Part shown: piece after piece, positions 22,541-34,455 of the stretch
Position numbering within the stretch: the first letter of the stretch is position 1
Layout: the number at the start of each line of letters is the position of its first letter
Assembly (NCBI GenBank): GCA_036897095.1
Contig: JAYMSP010000399.1
Location: forward strand, 1-53,890
Source of the DNA: Plantago elongata
Lineage: Eukaryota > Streptophyta > Magnoliopsida > Lamiales > Plantaginaceae
DNA length: 53,890 bases
Direction of reading: 5' to 3'
Made by a program: the position numbers and the translations under genes
The notes under the pieces: generated by a model
Told to the model about the DNA's origin: nothing
The model's input: only the letters and a program-made list of their open reading frames with translations
Databases searched by the model: none

Positions 22541-25500
22541 TTACTTCTTCTCGGCAGTCTTCTTAGGTGCAGTCTTCTTAGGTGCAATATTGGTCTTCTT
22601 AGGAGCTTGTGCAGGCTGCTTTGTGTTGGTTCCTCTCTTTCTTTTGCCTCCTTGATTGCTTGTGCCTTCACCAGTTGGTTCAGTTGGTGGTGCAAATTCA
22701 GTGTTGCTACCCCCATCTCCTTTAGCTCTCTTGCTCTGCACCAAAAGTAACTGGAAATTGTTAGAATGCAAGCTACTAAACAAAACACTAATTTTCAGAT
22801 AGCACATTAACACAAACCTGGTTGGTGCAGCACCTTGAGTTGTGACCTTTTCCTCCACATTTTCCACAAGTTACTTAAGCCTTCCTCATGCCTTATCCTG
22901 CTTTGGATTTACCTTCAAAAGGTTGTTTGTGTCTTACCATCTTAGGTCTTCCCCCTTTGCCTTTTAACAATTGGTGGTTGACAAACCACATCTCGTGACT
23001 CTAAATCAGCAGGCCAGAATTAATGTTGGGGGATAGGCTGGATCATGACTTCATAGGCTCTCAAGTAGGCTGTTTTGGTATGTTTTCAGAGATGTATGCC
23101 TCACCTTCTTCATTGTTATGAGTTATAACAACCCATGCATGCCTACATGGAATTCCTGATATATCCCATCTCTTGCAATCACAGCTCCACCCATTCAAGT
23201 CAACAATGAATCTGTAGTTATAATCATGCACCTCATACTTTCTATTGCATTCACTAACAAGTGTACATCTCCTAGACTCATCTTTGCTAGTGTTCAACTT
23301 CTTAAGTACCTTAGGCATTACAATAGCAGTTGAAGCCAATCCCTTTTTCCTCCTTTGTATCAGTCTATTCATGATTTGACACCTTAGATTTTCCATGAAA
23401 CTGAGAATAAAATGAGCTCTTATGGGATCTATCCAACTATTAAAAGAGTCAGACAAGTTGTTTGTCACATGATCCACCTTAGGGGATGTATCAAATGCAT
23501 CCCTACTCCAAAATGTAACATCTACGCAGCCACATTTGCATCTTTAATTCTATTCATACCTTTATTGTATCCATACAGAGTGTAAGCTATTGATGCTTGC
23601 CAAAAGTACCTTCTCAAGTCAGATGATGGGAACTTCAGCTTGAAGTTATCTTAGATATGTTTAGCACATTTTCTATTGATAACATGACGTGTTTGCTCCT
23701 TGATGACTTCCACAAGCCCCTGTACAATGATGGAAATTGAGAAAAATCAGATAAGAGCCAATTAGTTTTAAAATTTTGAATAAAAAATGCAAAGGTAAAA
23801 ATTAGTTTACCTTTTGCTTGTCAGCCATGAAATGTCATTTCTTGGCAGGGTCAAATCCACTAAACATATGCTCAAGGCATTGTATAAAAAATCTCCAACT
23901 AGCTTTGTCTTCAATGTCTACAACAGCTACAACAACTGGGAATATACCTCCCTCAACATCCATCCCAACACAACTCATAAGTCCACCACCAAACCTCCCT
24001 TTCAAGTGGCAACCATCAAAAAATAAAAATGGGCTACACCCAGCCACAAATCCAGCTCTCAGTGCATCCAGTCCTAGAAAGAAACTGTGAAAAGTAGGTT
24101 GTAGCAGAGTTGGAGTAGGATCATACTTCAACTCAATAAAACATCCATTATTGGTTCTTCTTATCATGTCACAGTACTTGAGCATTAATTGGAATGTCTC
24201 AGCTAGATTTCCACCAATTATTTCATGTGCCTTTTGTCTTGCTCCAGACCTTCATGTAGTCAACATCAATCTTGTTCTTATCCTTGATCCAAGCAGTCAA
24301 AGATTTTAATCTTGATGTTGGGATGTTTTTTCAATTCATCCACTATATTCTTAGACAACCAATTAACATCCACTTCCCTTGGATCTGATCTCCTAATGCA
24401 TTGATGTTTACCCTTATATGATTTTATCATCATACACTTCCCTTCAATCCTTGAAGCATGTAACCTCCACTCACAGCTTTTGCCCTTACAACATATGGTG
24501 AACCTCTGCTCGTCATTCTTAATCCTTTCAACAATGAACCCCACCCTTATGATGTATTCCTTCACCCTCTCCCTTAACTGCTCTTTACTTGAAAAAAAAT
24601 GTCCCTCAACAAACTCCCTATCCCATTCATCTACAGCTTCAAACTCATCTTCTACAACTTCCTCCACTTCTATTGGAACCTCATCTTCAAATGCACTATC
24701 TTCCACATCCATAGTTGTGTTTCATGTACCAGACTCCCTAGGTCTACCACCTTTATTCACAACATTTTCAGCTCCATCATCTCCCTGCACCTCATCTCCA
24801 TGCACCCCTGTATCACCACCAGTATTTGCATCATCCATTGGCTCATCCTCACTCTCACCATCACTCCCAGCACACATGACAAACCCAATCTTCTCATCCT
24901 CATTCTCATACTCATAAGGGTGTTGTGGCTCATCATCTTCACAATCAATATCAATATCAATCTCTTCCTCTGTATGTGGTGTATATGTATCAGTGGGTGG
25001 TGTTGGTGGAGTAAGTGATTTAGGTGTGTTAATGGGATTAGTGGGTGGTGTGTGTGGATTAGGTGATGTAGGTGTGTCAATGGGATCAGTGGTCTCAGTG
25101 AGAATGGCATTGGCATGGTTATCACCAAACAACAAGTTCATGAAAGATAAATCATTCATGTCCAAGCTATTGATGCATTTTGTGGGATTTCTACCTGATT
25201 GGTTCAGGAGTAGCAGGATGATAGTAGTGATCATCAGTTGGTGGTTCCTCTTGTGGTTGTTCTTGTTGGGCTACATGTTCATCTTAAGCTTTTGGTTCAT
25301 CATGGACATGTGTTTGTGTTTCAATAGATTGGGATTGTGTTTGTGTTTCACATGGCATTTGATATGGAGTTTCAAGAGGGATTTCATCATGTGACTCAAC
25401 TTTCTCAGTAGCAGAATCAACAATAACATGCTCAGGCTGGTAAGCATTATCATTAGCAGGTTCAATTTCTTCATCATCTGAACTATCAATTAATATGGTG

Positions 25501-25980
25501 GAAGAATAAAACACAATTCTTTTAGTAGGAGTAAGGTTATGTCTAGACTTGCACCATCTTCTCCTATAAAACCTAGTCCTATTGCTAGGAACCTCAACAT
25601 GCTCCTTTGGCACATAAGTCTTATCCCTAGCACATGCATTCAAAACAGATAGTTTTTTCTGAGAAGAAGCTATAGCCAATTAAAGGAGCAGCATATACCA
25701 TATCCACATACACTTCTACAGATTGATAGCCCTTATTTCTTTCAAACATTTCAGCCACATCAACATCACATGTAATATTTATCCTACTAATCTGATCCTC
25801 TACTTCAACAGTTAAAGAAAGCCCCACATTCATGTTATCTTCATCATCACAATCAACAAATCGTCGATACACATCATCAAGCAGATTAGCATGAGTGTAC
25901 CTTTTTGGATTTATGTTCACTAGAGTCTCCTCCCTCACAGGGGTATGCAAATGCACCATGTAATCATCATATGACCCCAT
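22541..25980 (-). pseudogene. MuDR-type transposase gene of the MULE
   Basis: Domains in order on the minus strand: a PB1-like N-terminal region (25980-25627, starting MGSYDDYMVHLHTP); a long acidic, proline/threonine-rich linker (about 25620-24730); the MuDR N-terminal domain (24712-24278, with CEWRLHASRIEGK); the MULE DDE domain (about 24215-23835, with FFDGCHLKGRFGG and VVDIEDKASW); a SWIM zinc finger (about 23200-23100, WSCDCKRWDISGIPCRHAW); a zinc knuckle (CGKCGGKGHNSRCC, about 22865-22820); and a lysine-rich tail ending at TAA 22541. A GT-AG intron probably separates the knuckle from the tail exon. Breaks include an in-frame TGA just before 24712, two frame changes near 24300-24200, and stops in the linker and after the SWIM region. 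The enzyme would have cut and moved elements with matching ends; this copy cannot make an intact one. Confidence 0.85.
24992..25087. repeat. Two tandem 48-bp units in the MULE transposase linker
   Basis: Units at 24992-25039 and 25040-25087 both start AGTGGGTGGTG and end AATGGGAT. They encode two 16-residue proline/threonine-rich repeats (ending TPPT) on the minus strand. The multiple-of-three unit length preserves the frame. Confidence 0.8.
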
Positions 25981-26636
25981 TACTGCAATCAATTTCAACC
26001 AACAAAAAGAAAAAACTCAAAAATTACATGAATAAAAAAAACTAGGGTTTAATTTCAGTTTGATTCTTCAATCCGCCAAACATTTATTCACTTTTGCACA
26101 ATATTTACTAAGAATCAGAGCATAATTGAAGTTTATTAGGAGTATCGTACCTGCTCTACACTGATGAAGCCTAAACCAATCTCAGTCGTCTCCCCTGATG
26201 ATGTCGAATCAACAACAACACAAATTCTTCCACGCTCAATCAGTTCCAAACGTAAAAACCACGAAATTATGGAGCTTTTTTAGTTGCAGGCATGGAGGTT
26301 TTAGAGGAAGACGATGGAGGAGTAAGATTTTTTGCGGGAAAATGAGCGAAGAGAAGAAGTAAATGCGATTGTGAACTCACGGGGGTTTAACAGTCTCAAA
26401 ACCCTACAAAATATTGTTTTCTCCTTTTTCTTTTAATTCTTACATTTAAAAAAAATGATTATTCATCATAAATAATTATCCAATTTAAAGGAAATGGTTT
26501 AATCTATGGGTAAATTGGTCATTTCACGAGTAGTCAACCTTTTGACTGAGAGATGGACCTGAACATTATTTTTGAAAAGATAGTGATTGAAGTGTTTAGG
26601 AGGTATCTAAAAAGGTGGTTGTGTGCAAAATCGATG

Positions 26637-28132
26637 TAATATGTAACATGTAAATATGTAATATTTAATATGGTGTGTCTTGATAGATTATCTCTTCTAT
26701 AAATTCATATTATATCATACGTTTTGTTTAGATACATTTATCTTATAATTTCTTATCTCCTTTAGGCTTTAGTGCATCTTGATTACATAATTAATTAATT
26801 CATTAAGTGCAGTCCATAACTGCGTGCATGCTTATCAATATTCACAAAAGCTAGCATACCAAATGTTAGCACCACCTTTGCTTTACGAAGCCTGAGGGTA
26901 CAACGTGCTTGCATAAATCTGACACACTTTTCCAGCTGGACACGTAAGCAGTCCCACGCCACGTCGGACTAGCGGTTCCGAGTTTAGACACTTTCATCAT
27001 TGTCGCCGTTAACTCGTTCGCATGTTAGACACAAGTAGTGGACGGAAAAGAGTGACGGCGTGTTACATTAATCAAAAAGAACGTGCCACGTGCGTGTTCC
27101 GTTTGAACCATACAGTATGCGTCTAACACTTTGAGAGGTACGTTAGTGCGTTATTTTACGTGTCATAATTTTTGTGGAAATTGCGGTTTCAAAAGGAGCT
27201 TGCACTTTTGGGAAATGACTGTACTAATGGAAATTAAATAAATTATATGTGCACCTTAAATTTTTTATTGTATCAATATCAAATGTGCAAATTAATTAAA
27301 CATGGGAAACTACGTAATATAGGTCCATGAAGTGAACCTCAACTTTTAACCTGAGGTCATGTTTACTTTAGTACAATTTGCCTTTACTTTTTCATCTTTT
27401 CTTGTTTTTCTTCCCTTTTCTTAAGTTTAGCAAAGAGTATATGGATCAATCTTGTGACAATTATACAAAATTAATCACATGCGACAATTTAATCCGAAAC
27501 ATAAACACTTTTACGATCTTCCTATAAAACAAAACACAACAGTTTAGATGGAATTATTAATGATCGTACAAATTATGTTGAAATGATAATGTCATATTTA
27601 GTTATAAAAATCACCATAAAAATCTCACACCACGTGCGTCCACTATTTGTACTCACATTGTGTTAAAGTACATAATCACATTAACATTGAGAACCCAAAG
27701 CTCTTACATTTTGTGTTCCAAAGGTGTGGATGTAGACAAACTCTTTTTGTAATAGTGTAAACATGAATTTATATTTTGTTTGGGATATACGTGTCTGAAC
27801 TTGCTTCATAGCATAAATAGGAATTGTTTGAAAAAGTTGATACCAATATTGGGCTATGGTTTTAAGCCGGTCTTAGTGCTACGATAAGTTGTGATGGCAG
27901 TGTGTGATTTGATTAAAAATATTATAGTATTGGTTTGGAGTGATATTTTCCACAAAAAAGTAGACTCATAGTTTGACTTGTCGATAGAACCATATCTGAT
28001 ACTCCACCACGTTCCAAATCGCATGCTATTGGAGCCAACTCGTGGTGGGCCAATTATTGGGCCTGGGCTTTATTTTTCAGAGTTGACGAAGACCTGCATT
28101 GCATGGCTGCTAATTCCTCATATTATTCCAAC
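26637..28132. other. AT-rich intergenic region with a short GC-richer island
   Basis: At 26930-27130 is a cluster of ACGT-core words (GCCACGTCGG, GCCACGTGCG, ACACGTAAGC, TTACGTGTC), which are typical bZIP/bHLH sites and could be a promoter remnant. No coding region follows on either strand. The rest shows nothing I can name. Confidence 0.4.
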
Positions 28133-28289
28133 GGGACGATTGGTATAAAATTTGAATGGTTATTTGAATATATTTTAATGAAATTGTATTTTGAATGAAA
28201 TTGAAATGGAAGTATTGAAAGTGTATTTTAGGCCAAATCACTGTTCATTAAGCCATTGACCGATTACAATCGTATAACAAACGACCCCC
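28133..28289. mobile_element. MITE of the GGGxCGATTGG family
   Basis: The left end GGGACGATTGGTATAAAAT and the complement of the right end, GGGGTCGTTTGTTATACG, form imperfect inverted ends. About 67 internal bases (containing AATGAAATTGAAATGGA and GTGTATTTTAGGCCAAAT) are roughly 85% alike to the complement of 47885-47950 inside the MITE at 47831-47980. It has no ORF. Boundaries and target duplication are not certain. Confidence 0.55.
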
Positions 28290-29287
28290 AAATGAATTAT
28301 TTAGTTTTGAAGGAAAATTGTTTTACAAAAATTCCAAATATAAAGTGACAAATAAAGAAAGGGATAAGTCAGTGAATAATGCTATTTGCTCTCAACATAA
28401 ATGCTAGCAATAACATCAGATATCAACTTGATTGACAACTGATTAAATATATTGTATTCGAGTTGTGATTTGTATGTTCAAGATATAAATGAAATTGACA
28501 ACTTACTACATACAAATGAAGGAAATCAAGTTGAGAACAAATGTAACATAGACATATATACGAAAGAACCTTGACAACTTGTTTACTTGTCTTTTAAAGT
28601 CTTTAAGACTTGAAGATATAGAGTCATATAGTAGTAATTGTAGTAGTAGAAGTAGACGACTAGTAGTAAGTATACATGGAATTCTAAGGTATCTACACCA
28701 TAAGAAAAGAAAGTTATGGGTCGAAACCACAGGGGATGTACGGATCAATTGAATCCTTCAATTGAGGAGACCTTATGGTAAATTTCCACCCCTAATTAAT
28801 TTTTTATGCAAGCTTGAAATAACAAAATTTTGAGTAAATCCCTTGGATGGTACTTCCCATTTTATCAAACTTCATACATTAGGATTGATGTGTAGTTTTA
28901 TGCGAAAAGTTAAAGTAATTATAAAAATTAAAAATGAGAAAAAGTATATTTTAAATGGTAAAATGTGTAAATTTTATGTAAAATTGATATTGATTATTAT
29001 TTATTAGTGGTGGAATAACTTTCGTTTTTAGTTATATATACAGTTTGATAGAATGATTAAAAATAATAAATGTATAAATGTTTGGGATGAAGAAAGTAAC
29101 AATTATAAATATAAATGGCGGATCGAATGATCAACATTAGTTGGTGAGTGCATGTGAACCACTAGGCACGCACCTATTGGGACACGACCAAGAGGAAGCT
29201 ATTGAGATGTGATTAAATGCTCAAAGTTAATATGATCATGTGATTAAATGCTCAAACTTAATATGATCGATGTCATACTGCTAACCT
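28290..29287. other. AT-rich gene-free stretch
   Basis: No supported gene. A short exact repeat, tgtgattaaatgctcaaa, occurs twice at about 29208-29225 and 29237-29254. A minus-strand open frame at 28506-28748 matches nothing I recognise. Confidence 0.4.
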
Positions 29288-29539
29288 GGGGTAATTGGAG
29301 TAATATTTAAACCGTCGTTTGAATGCTACTTAGAAATTTGTATTTGTTATGACATTTAAATATTCGAAGATCAAAATGCTTTTACAGTAACAACATTTTT
29401 TTCTACCTATATAATAAACCTATAATACCCTATCCAATTACAATTCTATACCAAACACAATTTTAACAATCCCACTACAATTCCAATCACTATTCAGACA
29501 TTTAAATCGGGGTATTTAAGTCGCATGTCAATCAGCCCC
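29288..29539. mobile_element. MITE of the GGGGCTGATTGG family
   Basis: The left end is GGGGTAATTGGAGTAATA and the complement of the right end is GGGGCTGATTGACATGCG. Both ends resemble the termini of the MITE at 47831-47980. It is 252 bp and AT-rich without coding content. The target duplication is not clear. Confidence 0.5.
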
Positions 29540-30157
29540 TTAAAAATTGAAATAAATGTCTAGATGTATTCGAAATAAACTATTTTTTCTTCTATTGTAG
29601 ATAAGAAAAGGAAATCTTTTTCAAATGTTAAATTGTCGAAACAGTTATAACTTATGAATAAAATAATCTATTTTAATATATACTGAAACAATCCTATTTA
29701 AACTACCATTTGATGAATTTTGGATAGGGCTAATTACTATATGTCCAAAATTTTGAAAAAATATAATTTTTTCTTCATTTAAATTAGAAGTGTGGTACGT
29801 TGATGACAAAAACACACATCGCACCGCCACTGGATATACGTACGGAAATGTAGAACTATCTTGTGTGGGCAAGTTTGATCCCCGAATGTGACTTGCTAAC
29901 ATGACTCTGACTACTCTTTAATTATTAATTTAGTTGCATTCGAAGGTTTAAAGTAGTGCAGTGAAATAAAACTTGAGTAAAAAGGAATAGGTGTATAATC
30001 AATCTTTAGTGGAGGTATACGTAATTTAAGAGTTAAGAAATACCGTTAGTAGTTATAATCTTTATCATTAAAAATAAAATTAATTTCATTTGCTTGAATA
30101 TGTTTTCTAAGTTGATCACTTATTAACTGAAGCCGAACATACGAATGAAATCAACTA
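29540..30157. other. AT-rich spacer before the PIF/Harbinger element
   Basis: No gene or clear repeat is seen. A minus-strand open frame at 29645-29902 shows no recognisable domain. Confidence 0.45.
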
Positions 30158-30401
30158 GGCCATCTTTAATGGTGACGCCTCATGTCGTCGGGCGTTTTTT
30201 CTGCAGTGGTGATGCGTCGTCGTCACGTCGTGATTCCCACGTCAATTTTTTTATTTATTTTTTCAGTTTACATATTATAAGATTGTTTAGAAATTGGAAT
30301 TAACCAAATTGCATTTTATTGAAAACGTTTTATAATTTATTGAGATAGAACAAACAACGAATATATTACAACATAGTGCGAGGAATTTAAAGCAAACGAA
30401 A

Positions 30402-31620
30402 TTAAAATGCAACAAATCCACAACACATAACATCGAAACAAACAAACACACAAGTTCGATTGGAGATCTGTATCCTCCAAATATGTTCCATCAAGTTGTT
30501 TGTTAGTTGGGTGTGCGTGATTAAACTATGCATCCGACGTAAATTGTTTATGTATTCCAGGATAGTATTTATTGTAGATGGCACCCGACAGATACGAACC
30601 CCATCAATGAGATCCGGTACATGCTCACTGGTATCTTGTTCGAACTCTTCAATTTCTTCGTCATAGTTTAGGTATTTGTGGCGCTCACCTTCAACTATCA
30701 TATTGTGGAGTGTTATGCAACAATCCATGATCTTTTTGAGAACGACTTTGTTGTGCGCGAGTGCCGGATTTCATATAATTGCAAACCGTGCTTGCATAAC
30801 TCCGAAAGTACGTTCAACATCTTTGCGGTAGGACTCTTGAAGCTCGGAGAACTTGGATTGTTTGTGAGTTACTGGATTCTGAATGGCAGGAACAAATGTA
30901 GCCGAAGCTGGGTAGATCTCATCGGTTAGATAGTAAGGCATGTTGTATTGATGGCCATTGACCTCAAAGTTGACCTGATGGGTCGTGCCATTAAAGAGAT
31001 CGTCGAACACCGGTGAACGTTGCACGATTGATAAGTCATTGTATTTTCCGGAAACCCCAAAGAATGAATGCCATATCTAAATATCTTGGGATGCTACTGC
31101 TTCTAACAAAAGAGTAGGCTTTTTACTTGTGCCTTGGAACTGACCGTGCCACGCCTTCGGACAGTTCTTCCATGTCCAGTACATTCAGTCGATACTCCCA
31201 AGCATGCCCACAAACCCTCGTGCACTGTTGATTGCTAACAACCTTCGCAAATCTTCCTCATTGGCCGTACACATGTATGTTGGTCCGACTCAACAACAAC
31301 GGCGTCACAAAAACAATCTAGATACTCGAGAGTCGTGCTTTCACCGAGCCGACAATACTCATCAACCGAGTCGGCAGATGCCTCATAAGCTAGCATGCAT
31401 ATTGCGGCGGTACATTTTTGTAGTGTGGTTATCCCTGGCCGGCCAATAGCATCCGGTCTGCATACAAAGTAATCATCTTAACGCAATACGCCTCCAATCA
31501 CCCGTTCAAACAACGGTCTCTTCATTCTGAATCTCTGTCAAAATTTTGATGCATATGTTGGACGAACACCGAAGTAGTCTCGCTCCATGCCCACAACATG
31601 CGATTCTCACTCTCTGTCAA
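30402..31620 (-). pseudogene. PIF/Harbinger DDE transposase
   Basis: On the minus strand the N-terminal helical region (ERDYFGVRP, then RMKRPLFERVIGG and TTLQKCTAAI) leads into the nuclease domain. Catalytic positions are visible: Asp in GMLGSID, Asp in KYNDLSIVQRSPVFDD, and Glu in VERTFGVMQARFAII. The C-terminal block is MDCCITLHNMIVEGERHKY. In-frame stops interrupt it, among them one right after GSID and one in SQDI.IWHSFFG, and the frame changes near 30770 between the ARFAII and DCCITLHN parts. The protein would have cut TWA-flanked elements together with ORF1 protein. The three acidic residues survive although the frame is broken. Confidence 0.85.
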
Positions 31621-32112
31621 TGTGAGCAAGTGTGTAGCCACTACGTCGTGGCTTGACCTATTGTTGTTAGATCACATTTGGCATGTTCTGCATTATCATG
31701 TTTGCATTTGTACGAAAGGATTGGATGTAGAAGAGCCATCGAAAAGTTCATCAGATGACGAACTGTTCTCGGATGAAGTACTGTTTTCTGGTACTGGGTT
31801 CAACATGATTATAGTTGGAAAGAATTAGTGGATAGAGTGTTTTCAGTTTAATTAATACAGAGGAAGAAGGAATGAGGGTGTTGTGTCTACAAATGAGTTC
31901 CATGATTGCATTATACAGACAATTTGCTGGAGATAAGAATGTGTCATTCATTAGTCATAGCTCAGTCACTTCAACATGGAATTCCCGACAAAAGTAAATA
32001 TAAAGTGTATGGACTTAACAAGATCTGACAAGATTCCCGACAAAGTAAAGTAAAGATAAGATGCTTGACAAATTCGAATTCAAACACAAACAAAATGCAC
32101 ATTGATTTTATT

Positions 32113-32226
32113 ACAAACAAGCCACACATCGGAAAGTAAAATACAAACAAGCCACACTTCGAAAAGTAAAAAATACAAACAAGCCACACTACAGAAGGAA
32201 AAGTAAAAATAAACAAGCCACATTTC
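32113..32226. repeat. Short tandem repeat, about four 30-base units
   Basis: Units start ACAAACAAGCCACAC and contain a GAAAAGTAAAA segment, at 32113, 32143, 32175 and a partial one at 32211. It lies just 3' of the Harbinger ORF1 stop, inside the element. Confidence 0.75.
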
Positions 32227-32238
32227 GATCCTTAGCCA

Positions 32239-33390
32239 TTAGTCCGATCCAAACAACTGTTTGCCTAGTTCTTTTAAGTGTGCTTTGGCATCGTTGGACA
32301 AGTTGTCGTAGTTTCCCATAAGTGACAAATACGTGTCCATCATCTTGGCCTTTGACTTAGCTCCCCCTTCTCGTGAGCAAGCTCCAACTTTTGCTTTTCC
32401 ACTTCAAGAAATTTGGGATAATTCTCATTAAAGTTAGTAATTCCCTCGTCCATTACATCCATTGATGAGTTGCTGGAACTGACATTATTAGCCAACTTCT
32501 TGACCTTGTTACGACCAATGAGTCGTTTGATACTTGCCGCACTTTCATAACCCCGGTTTCGCTTACTTCCACTACTGCCACCTGCTGATTTCATTGGTTG
32601 ATCACCTACATCAACATCGTCACCCTCAAACTCAGACTTCCCAGGTAGTACCACTTCTTCATGGTTTCCTCCTGTTTGATCTTGAGTTCCTACTTTGGGT
32701 ATGATTTCATGGCATCCCACTGTTTGAACGTTGTAAATGAGATGTGGTGCTTTGATTTCTCTCTGTATATTTCTTGGGCAGTGTCTCTCACATCAGACTT
32801 ATTGTAGCCACTTCGATTGTTGACCATGAATGTAGCACGCTCCACACAAATCAACCAATGATTTATGTCATCTCTTAGCCGCCCCCATCTTCCACGAAGC
32901 GAATCATGAGAACGGAATTTATCCATCCCGGTCATCATTCATATCCTCTTGATATCCTTGTACTTCTCCGCAACGAAACGGAACAATTTACAGTACTTCT
33001 GCTCCGTTTCAACAATAGCATTTTGACTGGCCTCCATGTAGGCTGAGATGAGAGTCAAATCCTCACTCTCGTTGTATGGGTTATTCCGTATGGTTGTTGT
33101 GTTGGTTGCCGCTCCTCCGGTGGATTTCGCTTTCCCACGCCTCCGGATTGGTGTTTTCTTGGTTGAGTTTCAAGAACAACCTCCTCTTCCGATGTTTGTG
33201 AAAACATTGGTGTTTGGGAGGTTGGAGATTTGTAATTTTGAATGTAGGGATCTTGGTAGGAGCTTTGGAACAAAGGTCGAACGTGACTCGGTTAGGATTG
33301 GTAAGAAGTGTTTTCGAAGTGAGCTTGCATGTACTCATGATATTTGTCGGGTTTGTTGATTTTCAACAACTGAAAATACTCCGCGTCCAT
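32239..33390 (-). pseudogene. PIF/Harbinger ORF1 (SANT/trihelix-like DNA-binding protein)
   Basis: The frame begins MDAEYFQLLKINKPDKYHEY at 33390. After a frame change near 33290 comes a Gln/Pro-rich linker, then a helix-rich DNA-binding domain (YNESEDLTLISAYMEAS, SLRGRWGRLRDDINHW, FTTFKQWDAMKSYPK). The C-terminal part matches the NAM-associated region found in plant ORF1 proteins (EVEKQKLELAHEKG) and after a single-base frame change near 32365 ends with LKELGKQLFGSD and TAA at 32241-32239. ORF1 proteins bind the transposon ends and help import the transposase. At least two frameshifts and a stop after DIKRI mean the copy is inactive. Confidence 0.8.
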
Positions 33391-33720
33391 CTGGCCGAAC
33401 AATTGAAGTGGATAGGGTGTTTTGAGGGGGAGATAGTTTATTAAGTTTAATTAAGAGGGAAAGAGGGGTTGGAGTTGGGATGATCTGAAAAATATCAATC
33501 AAGATTGGTCTCATTTTATAGATCTCGAAAAAATATAGTCGTCGGTGATATTTATTTATTTTTTTATTTTGTATTTTTAGAGATATTACCGTTTTTTAAT
33601 GGATATAATTCGAAATTCTTTTTGAAAAAAAGAAGGAGCCGGCGTTTGCCATTGGCTGCTGCCATTCACGCCAGCTTGATGGCGACGCGACGTGGGACAC
33701 CGCATCGCGTTACGATGCAT

Positions 33721-33738
33721 GTAACGACGCGTCGTTAC
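33721..33738. repeat. Perfect 18-bp palindrome in Harbinger subterminal DNA
   Basis: GTAACGACGCGTCGTTAC is its own reverse complement. The neighbouring CGCGTTACGATGCATGTAAC provides another inverted copy of the GTTAC arm. It lies about 75 bases inside the right end, so it is a candidate transposase or ORF1 binding site. Confidence 0.75.
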
Positions 33739-34298
33739 TCATTCTTTGAACGCGCAACACTGCGCGTCTGGCTGGACAACGCGGGCGCACGTCGTGCCCA
33801 TTGTAGCTGGCCCAACCGGAACTAGATATGCTATGGGAGGGTGATTTACTTGGACAAGTTGTGATCGCCTAGCACCATTGTTTGATTGCAGTGATTGAGT
33901 GGCAGCATGTAGTTTTAGGTTTTTGTAATGTTTGACTCCTCAAATATATTGCATGCATACTATTTCTACGTCTTGAATCAAGAAATTAAACATTATATTT
34001 TCCTAGGTGTTAAGTAATAGTGAGATCCGACTAACGGTAAGATCTACCAACACATACATTTCTAGAGGAATTAATTCTTTTTCAGATTTTCTTTTCTTTT
34101 TCCACATTTTCCCTCAAAACTGTATAGCCTACATGTATTAAGCAATGAAGGTAAAATTTCCAACATTGCTGACAAATGGAACCATCACCAACTAATGGCA
34201 GAAAAAGACATATGAACAAACATTTGTCCCAATTAATACCATGAATTAGTCTTCTCAAAAGCTACTTGACACAAAAGGGCCTAGGATTATCATTTAGG

Positions 34299-34455
34299 AC
34301 GAGTTATTTTCAACTGAAAACCACTTCAGTTTAGTTCAGTTTAGTTCAGTTCAATTCAATTCAATTTAATTATTCGACTTAATTTTAATTTATATCTTAT
34401 TTCAATTCAGTTTAATCCAGTTTAATAAATTTTTATTAAAAAGAATATAACCTTA
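34299..34455. mobile_element. MITE-like AACTGAACTG / TTCAGTTCAG repeat, copy 2
   Basis: The stretch begins with TTATTTTCAACTGAA, contains stacked TTTAGTTCAG and TTCAATTCAA words, and ends TTATTAAAAAGAATATAACC. The ends are weakly inverted relative to each other. Similar material occurs at 4701-4805 and 35222-35403. It has no coding content. Confidence 0.5.

Larger units (their letters stand above)
21391..26636. mobile_element. Mutator-like element (MULE), autonomous type, degenerate
   Basis: The left end contains CGATTTACATCTGACCACC then ATTTTAGATAC, and the right end on the other strand contains CGATTTTGCACACAACCACC then TTTTTAGATAC, giving terminal inverted repeats of about 35 bases with weaker similarity beyond. 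Between them are a MuDR-family transposase gene on the minus strand and a second, convergent ORF on the plus strand. Exact ends are uncertain by a few bases. A possible 9-bp duplication (atgtatatg left, atgtaatat right) is imperfect. The interior carries several frameshifts and stops. Confidence 0.8.
30158..33812. mobile_element. PIF/Harbinger transposon with both genes, degenerate
   Basis: The left end GGCCATCTTTAATGGTGACG and the complement of the right end, GGCCAGCTACAATGGGCACG, are imperfect terminal inverted repeats. Inside, both genes that this superfamily needs lie on the minus strand: a DDE transposase (30402-31620) and an SANT/trihelix-like ORF1 (32239-33390). The first and last 150 bases are CG-rich with many CGTCG words, against an AT-rich background. 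Flanking triplets are CTA and CAA, so the usual TWA duplication is not intact. Confidence 0.8.

Noticed and set aside
24599..25394. Long plus-strand ORFs of 130-145 codons
   Set aside because: They are antisense shadows of the MULE transposase linker, rich in Ser/Thr/Ile because of its acidic and repeat composition.
33048..33359. 103-codon plus-strand ORF
   Set aside because: It is antisense to Harbinger ORF1, whose domain matches are clear on the other strand.
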